This document shows, piece after piece, positions 28,224-36,546 of a stretch of DNA of 64,000 bases. Origin of the DNA: Prevotella sp. (GTDB taxonomy: Bacteria > Bacteroidota > Bacteroidia > Bacteroidales > Bacteroidaceae); contig JAEEPZ010000006.1 of assembly GCA_016285055.1 (NCBI GenBank), positions 1 to 64,000 of the forward strand, read 5' to 3'. A model generated the notes under the pieces. The model was not told the DNA's origin, did not search any database, and saw nothing but the letters and a program-made list of their open reading frames with translations. Position numbers and translations under genes: made by a program. Every line of letters begins with the position of its first letter. Position 1 is the stretch's first letter.

Positions 28224-29594
28224 ATGAAACTATCTACTATTCACCATTCACTATTCGTGAGTGTGGTGCTGATGTTGTTCGCTTTGCAGCCAGTGTCAGC
28301 ACAAATCCGAGGCAACAACATCGTCGTCACCGTTGAGCCTGACCATCAGGACTGGAACTACAGCGTGGGACAGACGGCGAAGTTCACCGTGGAGGTGCGC
28401 CGCTCCGGCACCCTCGTCGACAATGTCAGCATCGACTATGCCGCAGGGCCCGAGATGTACCAGACAGAGAAGAAGAGCCTGACGCTGAAAGACGGCACGC
28501 TGAAGCTCTCAGGCACGATGAAATCGGCCGGTTTCTATCGTGTCGACGTCACAGCGCATGTCGACGGCAAGGACTACAAGGGCGCCTGCAACGCTGCCTT
28601 CTCACCCGAGAAGCTGCAGCCCTCGACGGTGATGCCCGACGACTTCAAGGCGTTCTGGGAGCAGGCCGTCCAGCAGGCACGCTACACGCCGTTGGAGCCA
28701 ACGAAGCGCCTGCTGCCCGAGCGCTGCACAAAGGACGTGAATGTCTATGAGGTGAGCTTCAACAACATGGCTTGGGACTCGCGCACGTATGGAATATTAT
28801 GTGTGCCTGTGAAGGAAGGGAAGTATCCTGCCTTGCTGCGCGTACCCGGCGCCGGCTGCCGTCCCTATCAGGGCGACGTGTGGACAGCCTCGCAGGGCGT
28901 CGTCACGCTGGAGATAGGCATCCACGGCATCCCCGTCACGCTGGAGCAGATAGTGTACACCAACATGAACAAGAACGCCCTCTCACATTACTGGGACTGG
29001 GGCATGGACGACCGTGACCAGTCCTACTACAAGATGGTGGTGCTGGGCTGCATCCGCGCCGTCGACTACATCGAGCAGTACACGCCGTGGAACGGTCAGC
29101 AGCTGGGTGTCACCGGCAGCTCGCAGGGCGGCTTCCTGTCGCTGGTCACCGCCGGACTGGACAAGCGCGTGACCTGCTACGCTCCTGTACACGCCGCCCT
29201 CTGCGACCACACCAACTCGCTCAACGGCAAAGCCTGCGGATGGCCCCACTATTTTTACGGGTTGAGTGTTCAGGGTTTAGTGTTGAGTGACGTTTGGTCA
29301 CCGGCAGTAAAGTCACTCAACACTAAACCCTCAACACTTAACAAAATCATTACCTCACGCTATTACGACGGCGTGAACTTCGCCCGCCTCATCACGCCGC
29401 AGCAGAAGGGGTGGTTCTCCTTCGGCTACAACGACGACGTGGTGCCGCCCACCTCTGCCTGGGCCACGTACAACACCGTCACCGGCCCGAAAGAGATATC
29501 CATCTACCAGCAGACGGCCCATTTCTGGTATCAGGAGCAGTGGGACGAATGGGAGAACTGGCTGCTGAAGCAGTTGGGAGTGAAGGCGGAATAA
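28224..29594 (+). CDS. CE7-family acetyl esterase (acetylxylan esterase-like) with an in-frame hairpin insertion
   Basis: Exported alpha/beta hydrolase of 456 residues that removes acetyl groups from hemicellulose or its oligosaccharides. ATG 28224 (MKLSTIHHSLFV ... VSAQI) is chosen because the tracked start at 28110 lies inside queH. An N-terminal beta-sandwich is followed by the CE7 core: nucleophile GVTGSSQGGFLSLV, oxyanion-region RVPGAGCRPYQGD, Asp region SRYYDGVNFARLI, and His near the C-terminus in QTAHFW. About 27 residues (GLSVQGLVLSDVWSPAVKSL ...) between WPHYFY and KIITSRYYD come from an unrelated inverted repeat at 29261-29342. Lying before GH26, it probably deacetylates mannan. 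Confidence 0.85.
   Translation: MKLSTIHHSLFVSVVLMLFALQPVSAQIRGNNIVVTVEPDHQDWNYSVGQTAKFTVEVRRSGTLVDNVSIDYAAGPEMYQTEKKSLTLKDGTLKLSGTMKSAGFYRVDVTAHVDGKDYKGACNAAFSPEKLQPSTVMPDDFKAFWEQAVQQARYTPLEPTKRLLPERCTKDVNVYEVSFNNMAWDSRTYGILCVPVKEGKYPALLRVPGAGCRPYQGDVWTASQGVVTLEIGIHGIPVTLEQIVYTNMNKNALSHYWDWGMDDRDQSYYKMVVLGCIRAVDYIEQYTPWNGQQLGVTGSSQGGFLSLVTAGLDKRVTCYAPVHAALCDHTNSLNGKACGWPHYFYGLSVQGLVLSDVWSPAVKSLNTKPSTLNKIITSRYYDGVNFARLITPQQKGWFSFGYNDDVVPPTSAWATYNTVTGPKEISIYQQTAHFWYQEQWDEWENWLLKQLGVKAE
29261..29342 (+). repeat. In-frame inverted repeat inside the CE7 esterase
   Basis: 31-base arms (29261-29291 and 29312-29342) match at 29 positions around a 20-nt loop. The arms consist of GTTGAGTGTT/AGGGTTTAGT-like short repeats, unlike the GC-rich element. 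The frame stays open. Confidence 0.9.
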
Positions 29595-29602
29595 CGAATT
29601 GT

Positions 29603-29730
29603 CGTTATAACGTCATAACGTGATAACGTGATAACGTGATGACGTAATAACGTGATAACGTAATAACGTGATGACGTAATAACGTGATAACGAAAACAAA
29701 ACGTGATAACGAAAACAAAACGAAATAACA
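29603..29730. repeat. TAACG-based tandem tract (CE7/GH26 gap)
   Basis: Units such as ATAACGTGATAACGTAATAACG fill the 136-bp gap between the esterase and mannanase genes. Related tracts occur at 32032-32065, 38426-38472 and 41871-42013. Confidence 0.9.
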
Positions 29731-30852
29731 ATGAAACTATCAACGATTATCATTAGCGTAGCGCTATTGGTGGCCTGTGGCGGACAGAAGAACACCGCTA
29801 ACGAGAGTAATAACCAGACCCTGGCCCAACAGTTGTTCAACCGCTTAGACACCTTGCGCCAGCAGGGCTGTATGTTCGGCCATCAGGACGACCCGATGTA
29901 CGGCTTGACCTGGGCGTATGAGAGCGACAGCAGCGACGTGAAGAACACCTGCGGCGACTGGCCCGCCGTGATGGGCTTCGAGCTGGGCGGCATTGAGATG
30001 GGCGATGAGAAGAGCCTCGACGACGTGCCCTTCAGCAAAATCACCGAAGAGGTCATCCGTCACCATGAGCGCGGCGGCATCGTCACCCTGAGCTGGCATC
30101 CGCGCAACCCGCTGACCACCGCCGAGGCCTTGGCCGACCGTAAGGCACAGCCCTGGCCGCAAGGCTCCGCATGGGATGTGCGCGACACCATCGTGGTGAA
30201 GAGCATCCTGCCCGGAGGCGACAACCATGACAAGTTCCAGCTGTGGATGCAGCGCGTCAGCGACTTCCTCGCCACGCTGAAGACCAGCGACGGCAAGAAG
30301 GTGCCCATCATCTGGCGACCCTGGCACGAGAACACCGGCTCGTGGTTCTGGTGGGGCGAGAAACTCTGTACGGCCGAGGAATACAAGGCGCTGTGGAACA
30401 TGCTGCAGGACAAGCTCAATGCCGACGGCTTCGACAACCTGCTGTGGGCCTACTCGCCCGGCATGGCTCCCGACCTGACGAAAGAGAAATACTTGGAGCG
30501 CTATCCCGGCGACGACCGCATCAGCCTCGTGGGCATCGATGGCTATCAGTGGGGCACAAAGGAGGACTTCGTCAGCCAGCTCGACCAGAACCTCGACATG
30601 CTGACAAAGTTTGCCAAGGAGCACGGCAAGATAGCTGCCCTCACGGAGTGCGGCCTGAAGAACCTCACCGACCCCACCTGGTGGACCTCGACGCTGACTC
30701 CCGTCACCGACAAATATCCCATCAGCTACTTCCTCGTCTGGCGCAACTATGAGAAGGAGTGGTTCGGCCCGTCGCCTGCCCAGCCTGACGCTCCTTACTT
30801 CCGTGAGATGTTCCAGAAGAAGAACGTGTTGTTCCTCAATGACATTAAGTAA
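29731..30852 (+). CDS. GH26 endo-beta-1,4-mannanase lipoprotein
   Basis: Cuts beta-mannan or glucomannan to mannobiose or oligosaccharides, at the cell surface or in the periplasm. Lipoprotein signal MKLSTIIISVALLVAC with the lipid Cys at 16; 373 residues, a single catalytic domain. GH26 features: CMFGHQDD at the N-terminus, acid/base Glu in IIWRPWHENTGSWFWWG (about Glu200), nucleophile Glu in AALTECGLKN (about Glu305), and SWHPRNP. Together with GH130, the symporter and the 2-epimerase it matches the mannan pathway described for Bacteroides fragilis. Next gene 9 bp away, so a tight operon. Confidence 0.93.
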   Translation: MKLSTIIISVALLVACGGQKNTANESNNQTLAQQLFNRLDTLRQQGCMFGHQDDPMYGLTWAYESDSSDVKNTCGDWPAVMGFELGGIEMGDEKSLDDVPFSKITEEVIRHHERGGIVTLSWHPRNPLTTAEALADRKAQPWPQGSAWDVRDTIVVKSILPGGDNHDKFQLWMQRVSDFLATLKTSDGKKVPIIWRPWHENTGSWFWWGEKLCTAEEYKALWNMLQDKLNADGFDNLLWAYSPGMAPDLTKEKYLERYPGDDRISLVGIDGYQWGTKEDFVSQLDQNLDMLTKFAKEHGKIAALTECGLKNLTDPTWWTSTLTPVTDKYPISYFLVWRNYEKEWFGPSPAQPDAPYFREMFQKKNVLFLNDIK

Positions 30853-30861
30853 GCAAACAAT

Positions 30862-32028
30862 ATGACAGAATTTGAAAAGAAAGTGGCAGCCCTGCGACAG
30901 CATCACGAGGAGCTGCTGAGCCGCAAGAACAGCCCTAAAGAGTGGGGAAACGGCATTTACGAGAAGTATGAGAACCCCATCCTGACCGCCGAGCATACGC
31001 CCTTGGAGTGGCGCTACGACTTCTGCGAGCAGGACAACCCCTTCCTCATGCAGCGCATCATGATGAACGCCACGCTGAACAGCGGCGCCATGAAGTGGGG
31101 CGACAAATATGTGTTAGTAGTCCGAGTGGAGGGCGCCGACCGCAAGTCGTTCTTCGCCGTGGCCGAGAGCCCTAACGGCGTGGATAACTTCCGTTTCTGG
31201 CCTGAGCCGATTACGATGCCCGACACCGACGACCCTGCCACGAACATCTACGACATGCGAATCACGAAGCATGAGGACGGCTGGATATACGGCGTGTTCT
31301 GTGCCGAGCGCCACGACCCGTCGCAGCCCGGCAACCTCAGTGCGGCCACCGCCACCGCCGGCATCGCCCGCACGAAAGACCTCATCAACTGGGAGCGTCT
31401 GCCCGACCTCGTGTCGAAGAGCCAGCAGCGCAACGTCGTGCTCCATCCGGAGTTCGTCGACGGCAAGTATGCTTTCTACACCCGCCCGCAGGATGGTTTC
31501 ATCGACACGGGCAGCGGCGGCGGCATCGGCTGGGCCTTGGTCGACGACATCACACATGCCGAGGTGAAGGAGGAGAAGATCATCTACGAGCGCAAGTACC
31601 ACACCATCACCGAGGTGAAGAACGGTGAAGGCCCCCACCCCATCAAGACCCCGCAGGGCTGGCTGCACCTGGCTCATGGCGTGCGTGGCACCGCCGACGG
31701 CCTGCGCTACGTATTATATATGTACATGACGGCCCTCGACGACCCCACACGCGTCATCGCCCGGCCTGGCGGTTGGTTCCTTGTGCCCGAGGGCGACGAA
31801 TACTTAGGCGACGTGATGAACGTAGCCTTTGCCAACGGCTGGATAGCCGACCCCGACGGCCGTGTGTTCATCTACTACGCCTCGGCCGACACCCGCATGC
31901 ATGTGGCCACCTCCACCATCGACCGCCTCGTCGACTACTGCATGAACACGCCGGAAGACGGGCTCACCACGGCCGCCAGCGTGGAAACCATCAAACGCCT
32001 CATCGCCAAAAACCAAAAGACTAACTAA
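30862..32028 (+). CDS. GH130 4-O-beta-D-mannosyl-D-glucose phosphorylase
   Basis: Cytosolic phosphorylase: Man-beta-1,4-Glc plus phosphate gives alpha-mannose-1-phosphate and glucose. 388 residues, the normal length, no signal peptide. The five-bladed propeller signatures are clear: [24 protein letters not shown]-like [28 protein letters not shown], and the catalytic Asp region [40 protein letters not shown] is typical of the GH130_1 mannosylglucose phosphorylase subgroup. Substrate is inferred from this similarity and the neighbours. It follows GH26 by 9 bp. Confidence 0.93.
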   Translation: MTEFEKKVAALRQHHEELLSRKNSPKEWGNGIYEKYENPILTAEHTPLEWRYDFCEQDNPFLMQRIMMNATLNSGAMKWGDKYVLVVRVEGADRKSFFAVAESPNGVDNFRFWPEPITMPDTDDPATNIYDMRITKHEDGWIYGVFCAERHDPSQPGNLSAATATAGIARTKDLINWERLPDLVSKSQQRNVVLHPEFVDGKYAFYTRPQDGFIDTGSGGGIGWALVDDITHAEVKEEKIIYERKYHTITEVKNGEGPHPIKTPQGWLHLAHGVRGTADGLRYVLYMYMTALDDPTRVIARPGGWFLVPEGDEYLGDVMNVAFANGWIADPDGRVFIYYASADTRMHVATSTIDRLVDYCMNTPEDGLTTAASVETIKRLIAKNQKTN

Positions 32029-32031
32029 AGC

Positions 32032-32065
32032 CGATATAACGAAATAACGTTATAACGTCATAACG
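32032..32065. repeat. TAACG tract (GH130/symporter gap)
   Basis: Short run of ATAACG-type units (gatataacgaaataacgt, then more) filling most of the 51-bp gap between the phosphorylase and symporter genes. Confidence 0.8.
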
Positions 32066-32079
32066 AAAAAAAGAAAACA

Positions 32080-33423
32080 ATGGCTACCTTAAAAGAAAAA
32101 ATCGGCTACGCCCTTGGCGACGCTGCCGCCGGCGGCATCACGTGGAAAGTGATGTCTATCGCCTTCCCTGTGTTCTTCACCAGCATCTTCGGCCTGACGG
32201 TGGCCGACACTGCCGCGCTGATGCTCATCGCACGCATGTTTGACGTGGTCACCGACCCGCTGATGGGCTCGCTGGCCGACCGCACGCAGTCGCGCTGGGG
32301 CACCTACAGGCCCTGGCTCATCTACGGCGCCATACCCTTCGGCGTTATCTTCGCCCTGCTGCTCTACACGCCCGACTTCGGTCCTGTGGGCAAGCGCATC
32401 TGGGCCTACACGTTCTATCTGCTGATGATGGCTTGCTACACCGCCGTCAACGTGCCCTACGGCTCGCTGCTCGGCGTGATGACCGACGACGACAACGAGA
32501 AGAACCAGTTCTCGTCGTTCCGCATGGTCGGCGCATACGCCATGGGCTTCATCACGCTGTTTTCCTTCCCCTACCTGCAGAAGATAGTGGGCGGCACGGA
32601 GCAGCACCAGTATGCCGTGCTCGGCATCTTCTTCGGCGTGCTGGCCGCAGCAGGAACGCTGGCCTGCGGACTGATGACGAAGGAGCGGCTGAAGCCAGTG
32701 CGTGCCGAGAAGTTCTCGTTCAAGCCCTTCGCCGACCTGGTGAAGAACAAGCCGTGGATCTACCTGACGCTCATCGGCATCTGCACCAATTTCTTCAATG
32801 GTTTCCGCTACGCCGTGGCCGCGTATATGTTCGACTACATCCTGGGCAAGGAGATCACCATGGGCGGGCTCATCATCAACTACACCGTGTTTATGATGTT
32901 TGGCGAAGCCACCTGCATGGTCTTCGGCGGTCTGTCGCCTAAGTTCACGCAGTGGGTGGGGTCCAAGCGCAAGGCCTTCATGCTGGCCGCTGTCATCTGC
33001 GCCGCTTTCTCCGTGCTCTTCTTCTTCATGCCAAAGGATCCTGCCTACATCTGGCTGCTCATCGCCATCGTCATCCTCACCAGCGTGGGCATCGGCCTCT
33101 ACTCGCCCCTGCTCTGGTCGATGTACGCCGACGTGGCCGACTATGCCACCGAGAAGAACGGCACCAGCTCCACGGGCCTCATCTTCAGCAGCGGCACCAT
33201 GGCACAGAAGTTCGGCACTGCCATCAGCGGCTCGTTGGTGGCCATGCTCCTCGGCTTCTCCGGCTTCGAGTCGGGCACCGACCCCACGACGGGCGAGACC
33301 ATCGTCACCATCACCGACATGGAGTCGGTGAAGCAAATGATATGGTGTCTCTTCTCCATCTTCCCCGCCATCATCGCCGGCATCATCGTCCTGCTCACCA
33401 GGATTTATCCCATCAAGAAGTAA
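32080..33423 (+). CDS. GPH-family sugar:cation symporter (probable beta-manno-oligosaccharide transporter)
   Basis: Inner-membrane transporter of 447 residues with 12 predicted helices. The signature DRTQSRWGTYRPWLIYGAIPFG after helix 2 and MLIARMFDVVTDPLMGSLAD mark the glycoside-pentoside-hexuronide family. Helices and loops look complete up to the C-terminal MIWCLFSIFPAIIAGIIVLL. Placed between the mannosylglucose phosphorylase and the 2-epimerase, it most likely imports mannobiose released by GH26; this is inferred from context. A large hairpin follows 22 bp after the stop. Confidence 0.9.
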   Translation: MATLKEKIGYALGDAAAGGITWKVMSIAFPVFFTSIFGLTVADTAALMLIARMFDVVTDPLMGSLADRTQSRWGTYRPWLIYGAIPFGVIFALLLYTPDFGPVGKRIWAYTFYLLMMACYTAVNVPYGSLLGVMTDDDNEKNQFSSFRMVGAYAMGFITLFSFPYLQKIVGGTEQHQYAVLGIFFGVLAAAGTLACGLMTKERLKPVRAEKFSFKPFADLVKNKPWIYLTLIGICTNFFNGFRYAVAAYMFDYILGKEITMGGLIINYTVFMMFGEATCMVFGGLSPKFTQWVGSKRKAFMLAAVICAAFSVLFFFMPKDPAYIWLLIAIVILTSVGIGLYSPLLWSMYADVADYATEKNGTSSTGLIFSSGTMAQKFGTAISGSLVAMLLGFSGFESGTDPTTGETIVTITDMESVKQMIWCLFSIFPAIIAGIIVLLTRIYPIKK

Positions 33424-33445
33424 GCGTACCAACACAGATTGTCTC

Positions 33446-33487
33446 AACGGCACACAAGTTTGCAATTCCGCAAACTTGTGTGCCGTT
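33446..33487 (+). terminator. Hairpin after the symporter gene
   Basis: Eighteen-base perfect arms (AACGGCACACAAGTTTGC and its complement, 33446-33463 and 33470-33487) around a 6-nt loop, followed by a short T-rich tail. Probable operon terminator. The 33424-34316 gap (893 bp) otherwise holds only repeats and the epimerase promoter. Confidence 0.7.
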
Positions 33488-33540
33488 TCTCAAGGGCACA
33501 GCAAACCATCCACGTCATCCAATGCAAGGCGCCCAAAATC

Positions 33541-33623
33541 GTCCGAAGGCTTCGGACGCTCCGTCCGAAGGCTTCGGACTCATCGTCCGAAGGCTTCGGA
33601 CAAACAGTCCGAAGGCTTCGGAC
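33541..33623. repeat. Array of four 17-bp palindromes, 22-bp period
   Basis: GTCCGAAGGCTTCGGAC occurs at 33541, 33563, 33585 and 33607, each separated by a different 5-bp spacer. Related arrays are at 47940-48000 and 61140-61222. Confidence 0.97.
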
Positions 33624-33691
33624 AAAAATGCGCAGGCTCGGCCAAGAACGCAAATGTCCGCGAATGGCACGCAAATGCCCGCAAAAATATA

Positions 33692-33803
33692 GGCAATGAT
33701 ATAGCAGTTGACCCTTTGCAGAAAGGATTTATGCGCAGCCATCCCCTCCCTTCAAGGGGAGGGGATGGCTGCGCATGAATAGGCCAACTGCTATATCATT
33801 GCC
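33692..33803. repeat. Nested long palindrome
   Basis: Outer 19-bp perfect arms (GGCAATGATATAGCAGTTG at 33692-33710, complement at 33785-33803) enclose an inner 20-bp perfect hairpin (ATGCGCAGCCATCCCCTCCC, 6-nt loop). It resembles a small MITE; no coding content. Confidence 0.93.
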
Positions 33804-33902
33804 AAAATATATACATTCACGAAAATGATTATCCGCAATTGCCCGATAGTGTGCACGCCAATATAGAAGCAAACCGACTCCTCATGAGAATATATCATGA
33901 CA

Positions 33903-34138
33903 GATACAAGCAAGGCTTGCGGTAACTCAATTCTCCCCCTTGCAAAGGGGGAGTTAGAGGGGGATTCATCTGCGCATATGCGAATCCCCCCCTGCCCCCC
34001 CTTTGCAAGGGGGGGAATAAGATACAAGCAAGACTTGCGGTAACTCAATTCTCCCCCTTGCAAAGGGGGAGTTAGAGGGGGATTCATCTGCGCATAGGCG
34101 AATCCCCCCCTGCCCCCCCTTTGCAAGGGGGGGAATAA
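33903..34138. repeat. 118-bp tandem duplication with internal inverted repeats
   Basis: Two head-to-tail 118-bp copies (33903-34020 and 34021-34138) differ at about two positions. Each contains CTCCCCCTTGCAAAGGGGGAG and a G/C-rich complement flanking a TGCGCATATGCG-like centre. Spurious ORFs reading PPLTPPLQGGE arise here. Confidence 0.95.
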
Positions 34139-34261
34139 GTTACTTTTGCGGCAGCACGTGTTTGTCTGATAATGAATGAGACAGAACATGGTAACAAAGG
34201 CATCCATCGGCTATGCATGAATGATTCAAGTTAGAAAAACAAGAAAAAACAGACTCAAAAA

Positions 34262-34292
34262 TTGCTGGAATCAAAAAAATGCCTTATATTTG
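34262..34292 (+). promoter_or_regulatory. Promoter of the AGE-family epimerase
   Basis: TTG (34262-34264) and TATATTTG (34285-34292) are spaced by 20 bp, ending 24 bp before the start codon. The epimerase therefore probably has its own transcript, separate from the mannan operon upstream. Confidence 0.65.
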
Positions 34293-34316
34293 CAGTAAAC
34301 TTTAACGAAAACAACT

Positions 34317-35723
34317 ATGATGCTTACTGAAAACAAAGACCCAATGGTACAGAGGGCTGTCGCAGTGGCTACCCTCAAGGCTGAGGCACTGGAGGTGCTG
34401 AAGCAGAACATCCTTCCGTTTTGGATGAAAAAGATGAAGGACAGAGAGCACGGCGGTTTCTATGGACAGATGACAGGCCGGTATGAGCTGAACAGGGAGG
34501 CCGACAAAGGTGCTATCTTGAATGCCCGCATCCTGTGGTCGTTTTCGGCCGCCTATAGGGTGCTCTCACAACTCACGCCCGAATCCTCTCAACTCTCCGC
34601 TTATTTAGAGGCAGCGACGCAGGCAAAAGATTATATTTTGGACCATTTCATCGACAAGGAATACGGCGGCGTGTACTGGAGCGTGGACTATTTAGGGCAG
34701 CCGAAGGACACGAAGAAGCAGTTCTATGCCCTGGGCTTTGCCCTCTATGGCCTGTCGGAATATGCCCGTGCCACCGGCGACCGTGAGGCTTTGGACTATG
34801 CCCTGCAGCTCTTCGACTGTATAGAGGAGCATGCCTTCGACCCAGAGAACAACGGCTACATCGAGGCCACAACCCGCGACTGGCAACCCATCGCCGACAT
34901 GCGGCTGAGCGACCTCGACCAGAACTATCCGAAGTCGCAGAACACCCACCTGCACATCATTGAGCCTTACACCAACCTGCTGCGCGCCCTGCGCGAGATG
35001 CAGGCGGCTCAAAGCTGTGCCTATGTGCCGGCCATCGGCTCTATCCTGCCCATCGACATTGCTGTCCCGCACGAGATGATGATACGTGTAGAAGGGGCCT
35101 TGCGCAACCTCATCGACATCTTCACGGAGAAGATTCTCAACCCCTTCACCCACCACCTCGACCTGTTCTTCGAGATGGACTGGACGCGCGGTGCCAGCCA
35201 GCTGGAGAGCTATGGCCACGACATAGAGTGCTCCTGGCTGTTGCATGAGGCGGCGCTGGTGCTGGGCGATGAGGAGGTGCTGAGAAAGGTGGAGCCCATC
35301 GTGCAAATGGTGGCAAAAGCCAGCGAGAAGGGCCTCAACGCTGACGGGTCAATGATACATGAGGGGAAAGCCCCCCTGTCGTCCCCCGAGGGGGACACAT
35401 TACCCTGCAAACAGACTAATGAAGCCCCCTCGGGGGCCGTAGGGGGGGCCAAGGCTGACGACGACCTGCACTGGTGGGTGCAGGCCGAGAATGTCGTGGG
35501 ATGGCTGAATATCTATCAGCACTTCGGAGATGAGGAGGCACTGCAGCGTGCCTTGCGTTGCTGGCAGTATATCAAGAAGAACCTGATAGACTGGGAGCAC
35601 GGCGAGTGGTACTGGAGCCGCCGTGCCGACGGCACGCTGAACCAGGATGACGACCATGCCGGCTTCTGGAAGTGCCCGTATCACAACAGCCGTATGTGCC
35701 TGGAAATCATCGAGCGCTTCTGA
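34317..35723 (+). CDS. AGE-family cellobiose/mannobiose 2-epimerase with an in-frame palindromic insertion
   Basis: Cytosolic (alpha/alpha)6-barrel epimerase converting beta-1,4-mannobiose to mannosylglucose, the substrate of the GH130 enzyme. 468 residues against about 390-410 in characterised cellobiose 2-epimerases. Family residues are present: HGGFYGQMTG, FYALGFALYGLSEYARATGD, NTHLHIIEPYTNLLRA, SYGHDIECSWLLHEA, HWWVQAENVVGW, DHAGFWKCPYHNSRMCLEI. A 27-residue insertion at 352-378 (GC-rich element) splits GSMIHEGK from ADDDLHWW. A further 25 or so unusual residues (AAQSCAYVPAIGSILPIDIA ...) interrupt the normally short link before ALRNLIDIF near residue 235. Mannobiose specificity is inferred from context. 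Confidence 0.88.
   Translation: MMLTENKDPMVQRAVAVATLKAEALEVLKQNILPFWMKKMKDREHGGFYGQMTGRYELNREADKGAILNARILWSFSAAYRVLSQLTPESSQLSAYLEAATQAKDYILDHFIDKEYGGVYWSVDYLGQPKDTKKQFYALGFALYGLSEYARATGDREALDYALQLFDCIEEHAFDPENNGYIEATTRDWQPIADMRLSDLDQNYPKSQNTHLHIIEPYTNLLRALREMQAAQSCAYVPAIGSILPIDIAVPHEMMIRVEGALRNLIDIFTEKILNPFTHHLDLFFEMDWTRGASQLESYGHDIECSWLLHEAALVLGDEEVLRKVEPIVQMVAKASEKGLNADGSMIHEGKAPLSSPEGDTLPCKQTNEAPSGAVGGAKADDDLHWWVQAENVVGWLNIYQHFGDEEALQRALRCWQYIKKNLIDWEHGEWYWSRRADGTLNQDDDHAGFWKCPYHNSRMCLEIIERF
35370..35450 (+). repeat. In-frame GC-rich palindromic element in the AGE epimerase
   Basis: 81 bp, 27 codons (A-P-L-S-S-P-E-G-D-T ... [11 protein letters not shown]), flanked by AAA GCC and GCC AAG, which may mark a short target duplication. 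Confidence 0.95.
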
Positions 35724-35738
35724 CGGGCGAGTCGGCCA

Positions 35739-36518
35739 TCAGTGGCTTAGGGCATCGAACAGTCGGTCGAGGGCGGCGTCAGCGTCGCCCTCGGCTTCGT
35801 TGAGGAGGGTGACAAACTTCGAACCGATGATGGCACCGGCGGCGTTGTCCTGTGCTGCCTTCAGCGTCTGCGCGTTGCTGATGCCAAAGCCTATCATGCG
35901 CGGATTGCGCAGGTGCATCGCATCGATGCGGCGGAAGTAAGCCTGCTTAGCCTCGTCGAAGCTCTTCTGCGCACCGGTGATGGCAGCCGACGAGACCATA
36001 TAGATGAAGCCGTCGGTGTGGTCGTCGATAAAACGGATGCGGTCGTCGCTGGTCTCGGGGGTGATGAGCATGATGACACGCAGGTCGTAGCGGTCGGCGA
36101 TGGGCTTGACGATGTTCAGATAGTCGTCGAAGGGCAGGTCGGGGATGATCATGCCGCTGACGCCCGCCTCGACGCAGCTCTGGCAGAAAGGCTCAATGCC
36201 GTAGTGCAGGATGGGGTTGAGATAGCCCATGAGAATCAACGGGATGGACACCTCGTCCTTGATGGCTTTCAGCTGGTCGAAGAGCAGTTGCACGCTCATG
36301 CCGTTCTTCAGAGCCTGCGTGGCAGCCGACTGGATAACGGGGCCGTCGGCCAGCGGGTCGCTGAAGGGAATGCCGACCTCGATGAAGTCGATGCCTCTTT
36401 TTTGCATGGTCTTGATGACGTGGCCAGTGCTGTTGAGGGTGGGGCAGCCGGCGCAGAAATAGAGGCTTAACAGTTTGCGGTCGGCGCGGGAGGAGAAAAG
36501 ATGGTTTATCTTGTTCAT
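35739..36518 (-). CDS. trpA: Tryptophan synthase alpha chain
   Basis: Splits indole-3-glycerol phosphate to indole and glyceraldehyde-3-phosphate and passes indole to TrpB. 259 residues. The start at 36518 (MNKINHLFSSRADRKLLSLYFCAGCP) is chosen; the tracked upstream extension overlaps trpC and is unrelated. Catalytic Glu in DFIEVGIPFSDPLADGPVIQSA and the Asp of PDLPFDDY are present, with MVSSAAITGAQ and GFGISNAQT forming the phosphate site. Last gene of the trp operon. Only 28 bp separate it from trpC, so no trpF lies between them. Confidence 0.96.
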   Translation of the reverse strand: MNKINHLFSSRADRKLLSLYFCAGCPTLNSTGHVIKTMQKRGIDFIEVGIPFSDPLADGPVIQSAATQALKNGMSVQLLFDQLKAIKDEVSIPLILMGYLNPILHYGIEPFCQSCVEAGVSGMIIPDLPFDDYLNIVKPIADRYDLRVIMLITPETSDDRIRFIDDHTDGFIYMVSSAAITGAQKSFDEAKQAYFRRIDAMHLRNPRMIGFGISNAQTLKAAQDNAAGAIIGSKFVTLLNEAEGDADAALDRLFDALSH

Positions 36519-36546
36519 GGTTGTTTTGTTTTTATGGGACTTATGC

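Noticed and set aside
32089-33465. 458-residue minus-strand ORF opposite the symporter
   Set aside because: Polar His/Asp/Glu-rich shadow of a 12-helix transporter gene.
33541-33623. CRISPR-like array
   Set aside because: Units are 17-bp palindromes with 5-bp spacers and no cas genes nearby; repeats and spacers are far too short for CRISPR.
33791-34207. 138-residue minus-strand ORF reading PPLTPPLQGGE repeats
   Set aside because: Made entirely by the 118-bp palindromic duplication; a known type of spurious repeat ORF.
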